Assembly: GCA_965649825.1 (NCBI GenBank)
Contig: OZ287706.1
Coordinates: forward strand, 124,001 to 188,000
DNA from: Penicillus capitatus
Taxonomy: Eukaryota > Chlorophyta
DNA: 64,000 bases
Direction: 5' to 3'
How positions within the stretch are numbered: the first letter of the stretch is position 1; every line of letters starts with the position of its first letter. The notes under the pieces were generated by a model, which did no database searches, was not told where the DNA came from, and saw only the letters and a program-made list of their open reading frames with translations. Shown here in pieces: positions 13,134-22,951 of the stretch. The translations under genes and the position numbers were made by a program.

Positions 13134-15106
13134 AAAGGTAGTTCAAAGTACATTTATGTTCGCTTTTTTGTGGAAACCAAGATTTCGTGCTCTAGACGAC
13201 GGGCTGTGAACGCAGTCAAAGAGTATTACTATTATTGTCGGTTTTCATCATACATGTACGGGTGGGTCGTCAATTGAGTACTCGACACGAGTGATGAATA
13301 TGGTTTTGCATTTTTGATCGGTCCATTTATATTTATATGAGCGGCGCAAGATGGGACAGATGAGATCGAGGGAACCAGAAGCATCAAGAACCTTTGAATA
13401 CGATTAAAATGAAGTTGATAGATTGAAACATGCCATTTGATCGTTGTTTAACCTCGAAGATTGCAAACGTTTGTAAGGGTATGTTCACGCGCTGCTAACA
13501 TATGTTAAAACGCGGTGACGCAAAGTGATGGGTTATGCTAACTGTTGGTTTTCTGCAGTACTATGCGACGATGAGGCAGGATTGGCACTGAAAAACAGGC
13601 CAAAATCGTCAGCATGGCAGCGGGATTACGCTTGTAGTCGTCAGCAGCTCAAAGCGACTCGATCGACAGAATATGCACGCAACACCGAAAGCTTTTAAAC
13701 CGAAACTTGCCCCTAAAGTTCTTATTTTATATGCCCATGTTCTCCGTTTCATTTGCGTTTTTCTTAGTTACACACACTGAATTCGCGTCTTACGTGCCTC
13801 TTGGCGACACCTTGATTTCATGTCTTCGCCTCACTGCGAGCTACATCTTCAGGCTTTTACCACAGGCTGCGTCTTCTTCTCAGCGTGTCGACTGTCCGTT
13901 TTATCGCGTCAACTGACTGCCATGCTTTCCTCGCCTTTTCTGTAATCCAGGCTGATCACTCAGGGTTAAAGCATCGTCCGTCGCCTCGGACTTTCGGCTC
14001 AGAATTCGACGTCGCCTGCACCTCGGCAATCATCGAATTCCGCCAGTTTCTGAGATTTCTGGCGAGTGTCTAAGAGCTCACAGACGACAGTGACGTTTTT
14101 CCGACCATTCTGAGAATACACGTCACCCAGACTAGTACTCTGGATACTTGCCAATTCACGACTTTCACGTTTTATTGCGGACTCGTCTTTCTACCCCACT
14201 TCGGTCATTTCGCGACCCTCTCGAGCGCTCTCTTAACCGTCGCTGAGTACTTCTTCACGTTCAAGCGACCAGTCCTGACGGCCTTTAAACCGTCGCCGAA
14301 GACTTCTTTGCTTGATCGCCCAGCGGACAAACACTAACAAATCTCTGCGAGGTAAACATCACAACACTTGTTTTCTCTAGTTTTTTTGTCGAAGAATTAT
14401 AAAACACTTGTTGTTGTCTCTTGTTGTTTAGTTTTAAGTCGGTATAAACTGTTAGGTCATCTCGTATCGTAAGTTTATTGTTCTAGAACAGACTGGCCAA
14501 TTCAAAGTAGTATTTATTTGTGTTGCAATTAAGGTATTCCCAAATTGCAAAGGAATTCAACGTCGAAAATGTTGCACTAGGTATCAAAGTAAGAGAACTT
14601 TCAGATTATATATGTCTGAGGTGTCATCTGTTTAAATTCGTTTTTTCATTAAATCATGAAGCTATGAGAAAAGAACAGCTTTTGTGAACAGTTTTTCAGC
14701 TCATTATTCACTTATTGCCTGTGGTAACATACTGTTGGTTGGTAGGAGTTACTTGTTAATGTTATGAATAAGAATAATATTATGCGCATTCCTATAACTA
14801 AGATATTGCACAGTCATCGGTGTAGCAAGTGTGAATCCCATAAAAATGCACCCGCGTTCTATCATCGGAGTCGTCTATGTATCCTATGTGCTAGTATAAT
14901 GAATTTCTTTAATGGTCTCTGATGTGATGCGAGTTTTGAGAGTTGCCGCGCTTCAGAAACGAAAGGTCTGTAATGCCGTAAAATAATACTCCGATTCCAA
15001 GCTCCTTCGTCAGTATGTATATAATTCCTTTTTTACGTGGCATTTGTTTTCACATGTGCCATGAGCAAACAAAAACATACAAAACAAAACCGGTCATTTT
15101 AAAGGT
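13134..15106. other. Non-coding stretch after the NACHT gene
   Basis: About 2 kb with no frame longer than about 70 codons and no recognised domain. Its left end holds the 3' UTR of the NACHT gene. The 14.3-15.0 kb part is AT-rich. I see no RNA gene, and no terminal repeat pair that I could support as an LTR. Confidence 0.5.
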
Positions 15107-15652
15107 TCATAAAATGATAGGAGCACGATTGAACCATCGCTTATGATAGACGAGATTGCAGAGAAATCGCGAATTCTGCCATTTGAGCTCGTACTTTCTT
15201 GGACGACTATGTGGACGACCAATCAAGACTCGAAATTCCCAGTTTGCAGGCGGGATGTGCCGGCATGCTGAGCATTTCAGGAGATGGTCTCTAGTCTCTG
15301 GCACGCGCCCGCATAAGCACCAAAGAGTTGAGTCTCCGTCGGCGGAGTCGAGCAGATTGAATCTGTTGAAATAAACACGGGTTGCCATGTGGCCTAATAA
15401 TAGTCTGCAGAGGGCTGTGAACTGTTTTCCGCTGAGCGATTTCCACCACTTAGACCGAGTCATCTTATCCTTGTCGAAGCCAGTGGCTTTCAGTAAACTT
15501 GTACGATCTGTCAATTCCCAGGTGATCTTTCCCTTCGAGTCTACAAATAGTGAGGTTTCGGAACGTAGTAACTTGAAGCTAGCTTCATCGTCGACATCCA
15601 TGGATTCTAGGATGATCTTTTCCCATCTGTCCCAATTTTCTTGCGACGTTAC
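15107..15652 (-). pseudogene. 3' remnant of a LINE-type (non-LTR) retrotransposon
   Basis: A minus-strand open frame of about 180 codons with QENWDRWEKIILESMDVDDE, KWWKSLSGKQFTALCRLLLG and YFNRFNLLDSADGDST. It then has CLCGRVPETRDHLLKCSACR. The Cys-x-Cys...Glu-Thr-x-x-His-x4-Cys arrangement after an RNase-H-like LTGH-type helix is the usual end of the ORF2 of fungal and algal LINEs, downstream of reverse transcriptase and RNase H. No reverse transcriptase is present in the window, so this is a 5'-truncated fragment. The frame ends at an in-frame stop upstream (15653-15655). It could still be a domesticated fragment, because this 180-codon stretch has no stops. Confidence 0.7.
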
Positions 15653-16790
15653 TTAGTATGCGAATGCAACGTTACATTCATTATGGGATCGATGTAAACG
15701 ACTTCAAGAAACACAGGGTCGAACAAGAACGCGACGACGGCGCAAACGAATGCTCAAACGATAGCACAGGAACTCGAGGATGTTTACAACGGGAATGTCG
15801 GTCTTAAATACCCACGGTGGTTATGAATTCCGAACCATAACGTTCAACAGTCGAGAACTTCAAGGCGCGTTCGGAAACCACCGCCCTACTGTTATGAGGA
15901 AGTTGGCTCGGAGGCCAACACCCGTCGCGTCTGACGGTCAGCGCGCCAGGGTGGTTACCCAGAACCAACCGCTTCCGACGGCTACGAACAACGCACTAGA
16001 CGCTACATCTCCAACATTCATTCTCGAGACCAGACGTTAAAGACCTTTTGCATTTCAACTCATCTACTTCGGCGAAAGCCGACGATCACTATGCCACGAC
16101 AGACGCGAGGAGTTTCGAGTGTGTCATGCTGACCGAATCGGCAAGCTGCAGATTTCCAAGATGTATCCGTTCCCAGAACTATAAAAACCTCCATGTTCTC
16201 AAATGAATGTTCGCGTATAATGTAACGCCGTCGACACTAACACTGCAAACCAAGACGTATGAGAAATAGTCGAAGATACATCCCAAGTTGAAAACGTATG
16301 CCTTTGAACATCATGTGAAAGCATTAACCATAGCGTCCTTATACCCGTGTGCGGACATTATTGTTGCTTTCTGGTTGATTCGGTGGACTTACGTGGCCGA
16401 CTGGGGAGTTTGGTCGGACTTCGTTGTCTAGAGATTGCTCCTGAGAGCCTGCCGAGGGAATGTCCGCTGGGTGAACGACTACTAGGTTAACGCTTCCGTC
16501 TTCGGAGCTTCGTCGAGTGTCGTAGACCCCAACGTTGTGAACCACGCGTTCAGCACCCCTCTGAATGAGCTCTGAGTGTTCGCCTCGACGAAAGCGATTC
16601 AGGGACTCCTGGAACGTTGGATAAAGTGGCGCTTACGGGACCGTCGCTCGTCGAACGTTATGTTAGTCGTTGGCCAGAGTGACGGACACAAGGCTAACAG
16701 CGTAGGCAACAAAAAGGTGTTACAAAGACAATGTCAAAGAGACAGACAAATGGCGAATCCTAAGCCTTTTATTCGGTCCAAGTGATACGA

Positions 16791-16935
16791 CCTTCTAAGC
16801 AGATGATTCAACCGATCACGAGAGCCAGAGAAAAAGACCCTTTCGCGGCACAAGGTCCCCTCTGACAAGACCCCAAGTGTCCCTTGACGAAGTGAGCCCG
16901 TCTCAAACGAGGCAGTCACCTCGCCACGATCAAAA
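16791..16935. repeat. Dispersed repeat, copy B (related to the MITE family)
   Basis: Shares CTAAGCAGATGA, GAGAGCCAGAGAAAAAGACC, CTGACAAGAC and GGCAGTCACCTCGCC with the copies at 17181 and 17642. It lies about 390 bp before copy C in the same orientation, and both are followed by GGCGACAAT-containing sequence, so B and C look like a diverged direct duplication of about 390 bp. Confidence 0.6.
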
Positions 16936-17180
16936 CAGTCATCCTCGCCATAATCGAGGGCGATCCTGGCGACAATTTTGATTGTTAGTTCACAGACGCA
17001 AAATAGATAGTCGGGACTGACCGGGTCGTGTCGGATAGCGGTCAATCTTACAATCGATAGTAATCCTTGTCGCCCGTCGGCCACGTACCGAAGACAAAAA
17101 ACAGCGGAAGTCTTTATACAAGTGTTCGGAGCAAGGTCGTACAAGGTCCAGAATGTTTATTAAATACTTGCGTGGTGACT

Positions 17181-17345
17181 TGACGTCTCTAGGCAGATGA
17201 GTTACCACGCTGCCAGAACCAGAGAAAAAGGCCCTTTGCAAGCCAATGCGCCCTTGTGACAAGACAACAAAGGCCCAAGAAAACATGAACCCCTTCCAAA
17301 AAAAGCAGTCCCATCGCCAGGGAAATCTTGGCGACAATCCTGAAA
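17181..17345. repeat. Dispersed repeat, copy C
   Basis: Contains TCTCTAGGCAGATGAGT, CCAGAACCAGAGAAAAAGGC and CTTGTGACAAGAC, followed by CAGTCCCATCGCC and CTTGGCGACAATCCTG. It matches copy B and the inner part of the copy at 17642. No coding capacity. Confidence 0.6.
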
Positions 17346-17641
17346 ATAAACCGTACCGAAACACTGTCGTCGTAGAAGAGCGGTGGCGAATCTCGGCAGC
17401 TCGAACTTCTCCAATATGCCGCCGCAATCAAAGCATCATTTAACCGCCACACTGTTAATGAGAAGATCTTCGTAAAAAAGCTCATAGGTCATCGGTTATT
17501 CAAACAAAGTCGCCGACCGTTAATGTCTGAACTCAGAGCCTAAGGCGAAGAATTCCATCGTCATTAATGAGCAAATCCAAAGTCGTCAACAAATTGAGAG
17601 GCATCGTGTCAAATAGATGCAGCTTAATCACCACCACATCC

Positions 17642-17875
17642 TGTCAAAGGAAGGCTTTCACGTTTACAGAGCAAAGGTATTTACAAGTTCATATTCCACC
17701 TATCTATACGGTGCATGTGACATGACTTGTCTAGGCAGGTGAGTCACCCACCTACCAGAGCCATGGAAAAGAAACACTAGGGGCGAGGTGAACCTCGCAT
17801 AAGTGCCCTTTCGGAGACAGAACCTTTGGAAACTAGGCAGTCACGATGTGACAGCCCAATCCTACTGATAGAGGG
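17642..17875. mobile_element. Longer copy of the MITE-like element (copy D)
   Basis: About 230 bp, starting TGTCAAAGGAAGGC and ending CAGTCACGATGTGACAG then CTGATA. The end regions match the insertion in the NACHT gene. The middle (CTAGGCAGGTGAGTCACCC, CCAGAGCCATGGAAAAG) matches copies B and C, and is missing from the NACHT copy. No clear target duplication is left, so this is probably an older insertion. Like the NACHT copy it contains a donor-like AAAG/GTATTT (17677) and an acceptor-like GATGTGACAG (ending 17854). Confidence 0.6.
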
Positions 17876-19042
17876 ATAATGAGATTTGTCTGATCTTCAT
17901 TTTAAGATCTCGTTTTCTCTGCAAAACTTCCAGCGCGATAGAGACCTTGATAGAAGAGAGCGTATGTTCGCATCCGCTGATGTGAGAATTCGTTTTGGAA
18001 AAGTCAAAGCACCGCGCGTTCGCGTTTTGCAGTTCGTCTGTAAAAACGTGCAGATCGCAGTTACCAATCTGTGATCGTGCTCATCCGTTTTTGATGTACA
18101 TTCTCTAGATGATTATGATTTCCTTCACCAGAACAACAGTACAGACACATAAGAGGAGTTCACAACGACCACATAACTCCCATTCGAAACTGTGGAGCCG
18201 TTTATCGAGAGAACATGTCTAAATAATCAGAGCTATCGTTTATTATATCACTCGACCAAGAGACCCTTGCTTGCTGTGTGATGTCAACCATCGTCGGTTT
18301 TCTTTTTATGTATGAAACACAATCATCACTCTTTTTATTTCTGTGGACTGTGTTGTTTAAGTATGGAGTTGCGATGAAGATACTCGCGATTTGAAGAAAG
18401 ATGTCGCTAAAAGTTTGCTTCTTCTCCCGCTTTCATTTACAGGTACGAAATCGCCGAAGGTAGTCTCTCTGAGCGAGAAATGATTCCCTCGGACATTTTG
18501 AAGCTGGAACATTTGTTCTCAGGATAAACACATTTGTCATTGCAGCATTTCCAGAGACGGCGTGCATATCTGTCTCTAAATGAAAACTTGAAAACGTCGC
18601 TTAAATTCTCGCTTTGGTTTGGTGTACGATTCCTTGCGTACCGAAACCAGAAAAGTCCAAAACACCTGCAACCTGTGTACTCCCTCGGTTTAGCGATGCT
18701 ACGATGTAACAACAGTGTTGGCGCCGAAAACATTAATCCTTGACCTCGTGTTGACTCTCATGGGTGGAATTACTTTGCGAACGCGCAAGATACGATTATT
18801 CTAGCGATTTGACCGTCCACTTTACGACAAGAAGCGAGAAAACTCTTGGCGTCTTTGTTAAATGAGCGTGACAGGGCATTCGTCAATTCCAGACTACCCT
18901 GTCATTTCCACGGATACGAAATGCGAGGTTCCTGATTTGGTACTTCTGACGCGACACTGAGTTATCTTGGCTTTTGGTTTTTTATTGTTGTCCAAGAGCG
19001 GTTAGTTCTCTCCGTTAAACTTCACAGTGCGACGGTGGTCTT
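17876..19042. other. Unassigned region before the lectin ORF
   Basis: Contains frames of under 100 codons on both strands, such as a 98-codon minus-strand frame at 18437-18733, with no domain I recognise. It may hold unspliced 5' exons of the lectin gene or decayed repeat sequence. I see nothing firmer. Confidence 0.4.
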
Positions 19043-19573
19043 TTGCTTGTCGATTGCGATTTGTTGTGTGTTTTCTCCGCAGATCTGTTAGTCTTCAACG
19101 GACAGCGCGAACGGTTTGTATTTGTTTATAATTTTCTCGGCCTCCTAAGTTTGCCTACCAGACGACTGACAAACGTATCAACCCCGCGAAAGAGTCATTC
19201 TACGCAATGCGCATTGGAGGTCGCATTCTCTAAACAACTATTCCAAAGACGATGGAGATTTAACTTTTCAGGGATCGCAATTTCCAGCGGGCATGTGGAT
19301 TTTCATTCCGTCGGAGTTTCCGGCGACTGTCACAACGATCACGAGAGATTCGCTAAACAAAAGAAAAGCATCACAGTCGATTTCGACATCATATTCCACC
19401 AACCTCCCTCCGTCAGTGCTTGGGTAACAAGACTGGACGTCGACCGCGAACGCAACGAGCGTTGGGATCTGAAAGTGTCCAACGTCACGACGACAGGCTG
19501 TGTCATTCATTTCAAAACGTGGGGCGACACGTACATCTATGCTGCCACCGTCAGCTTTCAAGCTCTCGGGTAA
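19043..19573 (+). CDS. H-type lectin domain protein
   Basis: A 176-residue frame whose last 70 residues fit the H-type (discoidin/Helix pomatia agglutinin) lectin fold, a carbohydrate-binding six-strand sandwich. I read SITVDFDIIFHQPPSVSAW, then VTRLDVDRERNERWDLKVSN and VTTTGCVIHFKTWGDTYIYA, ending VSFQALG. The F...PP-V start, the LDVDRERN.RW turn, the T-x-x-G centre and the final TW-D-T followed by VSF-A-LG all match the family. The N-terminal part is less clear and the true start may lie further upstream in another exon, since the first Met is followed by a hydrophobic stretch that could be a signal peptide. It sits in the repeat-rich island with the NACHT gene. Confidence 0.7.
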   Translation: MLVDCDLLCVFSADLLVFNGQRERFVFVYNFLGLLSLPTRRLTNVSTPRKSHSTQCALEVAFSKQLFQRRWRFNFSGIAISSGHVDFHSVGVSGDCHNDHERFAKQKKSITVDFDIIFHQPPSVSAWVTRLDVDRERNERWDLKVSNVTTTGCVIHFKTWGDTYIYAATVSFQALG

Positions 19574-20675
19574 TTCATTGATCCTTCAAACAAGCAGTTG
19601 TGGGCCGACTAAAGGTCATGTGTTGTAGAGTGGCCGCGAATTGAACTAGTTTGTCGTCAGGTCTTCCTGCTAGTCGCAAACTTGCAAGAGACGTATGTTC
19701 GTTGTGTCTTTCTCTGCAGACTGCATAACAACACCCGGACGAGATTCAGATCGTAATTGTTCTATGATTTAGCAAAGCAATTTGAAACGACGCGTCCGTG
19801 ACGATTAACGAATCGGTCGATACGAATCTTTAGCCGAAAGAGAACATTCTCCAGAACAAAGCGGTAAACGATTCTGAGGACAACAATTTCCACTCTGCAC
19901 TTGATCAGTTCTATTTTGCGTACAAACGCGCCTTCGTCCTTTTCCTTAAAACCCAGCCTCCGTGGTTGAGTTTGCACATTCTGTTGTGTCCTAACAGCTA
20001 ATACTCTACCCTAGCAAATACTCGGAAGTGAAAGACACTAGTGATGCGTTTATGAGTGTGCATAAAACATGGACGATGTCCTCTCTGCGCGGTCAAGAAT
20101 GATCTTTTAAGAGTGGTAGAGGGTTGTCGTCACTTAGACTTCGACAGATAAAGGTGCTTGGCTGCAAACCCTGTTCCAAATATACTGGTTCCCTCTCACA
20201 AGGAAAAAATTAACAAGACAACTACACGTCGTATGACAAAAAACTAAGCGGTCCAAGCAGACAGATCCGCTAGATCCTCTCGATTCTGCTTGTTTTTCGA
20301 GATTGATGTAGGAACAATGAAGCGACTGGTTTGTCTGGCAGCGCTTGATCTAGTTTCTGCGTTTAAACGCTAACTGCCTTTGCTAGAACAGACATGTAGG
20401 TGTAATGCACTGGGAATGATGGAAACCGACAACGTTCAAGTTTATTTATGAGATCATTTGTCTGTTCGACGATTTTCAATCTGTCCGGTTCCCAAAACAT
20501 CTACTTCTCTGTTCAAATCGGCTCGACTCGAAGAAAAAACAACGTCAACCACCAATCTCCCGCGGTTCAGCGCCAGCGCGACATCAGACTTCAATTCTTG
20601 TAGAGATCTCACAGTAGACGACCATATGTCTCTCCGGTGCAGACGTCGGTGATACTTTTAGACACTATTGAAGTC
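19574..20675. other. Gap between lectin ORF and glutamine-synthetase-like gene
   Basis: About 1.1 kb with only short frames and no recognised domain. It must include the lectin 3' UTR and the promoter of the next gene. No repeats or RNA genes noticed. Confidence 0.45.
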
Positions 20676-22597
20676 ATGAATGGACATGCCGACGTCGACG
20701 GACACGGTATCCACTCTCACGCCGAAGACTCTTTTTTCACGTACTGTTCTGTTTCAGACGCTGAAGTCGATTATCTCGAAGTGTGCGTAGCCGACGTCAA
20801 CGGCATTCGTCACAGCAGGTGAGGCTTTCTTCAAACGCAACTCTCCCTGTCATATGCCTCTTCGTCGTAGGACCTATAGAAAGAAACACATAGCAAGTAT
20901 TGTGAAACATGGCTTCGGTCTATGCGAAGCTCTTCCTTTTCTGCCCTGCCATGCAGACGTCATTCCTCCGGGTAATATCCTCATCGTCTTCTCTCAGAAA
21001 ATGTCGATCTGCGAGGCAGAGAGTAAGTTTGGCGCGTCAAGAGAATTCTGTGTAATGCCGGACATGACAACGTTTCGAAGACTTCCATGGAGAAAGAGCG
21101 CTGGCGTCGTCATCGGGAATCTCCACACAGAATCGGGTGCATTTGTAGCACACATCACAGACTGGCTGACGTTAGCTGTTTCGATGCAGGTGACGTTTCA
21201 CCGGACTGTTCTCGTCAAGTCCTTCGAGAGACTCTGTGGAAATTAAAGGAAGAGTATGGGTATAATATCAAGGTACAGGCCGAGTGCTATAAACCGCTTT
21301 GAAGGTTAATGTCTTGGTAGATCGGATTCGAGACGGAGTTCTTTCTTTTCAAGAAAGGCGTCGAAGGGGATGCTTGTTTCACACCTCTATCGGAGCAATT
21401 CTACGAGTCACAGAACGACACAGTTGTTCATGCAAAAGGTTTGGGGTTTTCTGATTCTTCCCGGAAAGCAATAGATACGATGCGTAGTGCTGGAAGAGAT
21501 CGCACAAACGCTTGACAAGATGAACATAGATGTCATTGCCTTCCATCCAGAATCGTCTTGCGGTCAGTTCGAAATCGTCACAAGTCACACCGATCCATTG
21601 AAAGCCTGTGACAACCTCTTGCTGACGCGCCTGGCAATTGGTATTCTGCCTCGATCTGCTGCCTAATGGAAATCGTATTGCTGGTCTTGTTAGTGGCCGT
21701 TGCTCACAGGAATGGGCTAGATGCGTCTTTCTTGCCAAAGATATTCGCAGACAGTAACGGATCTGGCTGTCACATACACATGAGCATAGAGAAAGTCGTT
21801 ACCATCTGGCACACCCTTTCCACCAGTAAGAGAAGTTGCATGTAGGACAGAGTGGATGTTCTACAAGGACCGACACCCAAGGCGTTAACTGCAGAAGGTC
21901 AGCACTTCATCAACGGACTCCTCAAGCACCAGGCTGCATGGATGATCTTCGCGACTGGAACGTCAAATAGCTTTCGTCGCTATCAGCTAGGATGTGCGTC
22001 TAGCGTTTTTACCGTCTGGGGTGTCAACAACCGGTAAACCTTACACTCTGGGAGTATGACTTTGACAACGGTTTTTCGCAGTGAGGCCATGATCCGTGTG
22101 CTCTTTCCCATGAAAGGCGTCGAAAACAGTATCCACTTCGAACAGAAGTGTTTCGATGCAACAACCAATCCGCACGTCGGTGTGGCCGCACTCGTTGTCG
22201 CTGGAATTCTGGGTCAAGCATGCCCTGATCGATCACCATCGTTGATATAACGATGTGTCCGTCCAGGTCTGAGAGAGAAGAAATTGCTTCCTCCCAAAAC
22301 ACAGGTCGATCCTGCTTCGCTGTCAGATGCCGAGCTTGAGAAGAAAGAAGCCAAGCGCTACCCGACATCTGTCTCCGAAGCGATTTCTGGGTTCCACGCA
22401 GATGCAGCCTTTAAATCACTTTTTACAGCAGGTAAGGATCCAATGAACAAATGAGCTCTCTCCGAAGAGGAGGTTTCTGTGCAGTATCGTCTGAAGACTT
22501 TGTAACGGCAACCCTGGCATGCCGCAAAGCATCCGCCGAACATTTTGCCCCTTTGGGAGTTGAGGCAGAGATTGAGCATCTATATAAGCGCTACTAG
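20676..22597 (+). CDS. Glutamine-synthetase-fold protein (GSI/FluG-like)
   Basis: Member of the glutamine synthetase superfamily. From ATG 20676 I read the beta-grasp part, [18 protein letters not shown], then a 50-nt intron and [19 protein letters not shown]. After that come [20 protein letters not shown] and [12 protein letters not shown]. The catalytic half has [40 protein letters not shown] and [11 protein letters not shown]. Later segments are [20 protein letters not shown] followed by NSFRRY, and [20 protein letters not shown]. These correspond to the ATP/glutamate site, the HxH-type metal strand and the NR-x-x-x-R/P region of GS. The sequence is closer in feel to GSI/FluG-type proteins than to plant GSII, so synthesis of glutamine is not certain; gamma-glutamyl ligation to another amine is possible. 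At least nine exons; the stop follows IEHLYKRY. Confidence 0.8.
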
Positions 22598-22951
22598 ATG
22601 TATGCGTTAGCAGACCTCAACATTCTTTGCAATCGATGGTCTGCCATCTTTAAGCATCATCCATCTGAATTTTTTGTCAAAACCTTTTTGTAAAGTGCAT
22701 GAGTGACCTGACGACGGTAACTCCGACGATCGTAGCCATTCAAGAAGACTGTGTGCCTGTACCGCACGCATTTCATCATTGTCTGAACTCATGCACGTAT
22801 CGAACACGCTACCGCTAAGCTTTACAAAGTGTTTGAAGTGCCGTCACTCCTTTCATGGCATTACAAGCTTGTGATTGACATATTCGCTGCAAAAATGCAC
22901 TGGTGAATGGTTCAACATGGTATCTCGAAACATCATTGCAATAGGAGCACT

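Noticed and set aside
14340-14800. Possible LTR or promoter-rich AT stretch
   Set aside because: No matching second LTR, primer-binding site or coding domains found.
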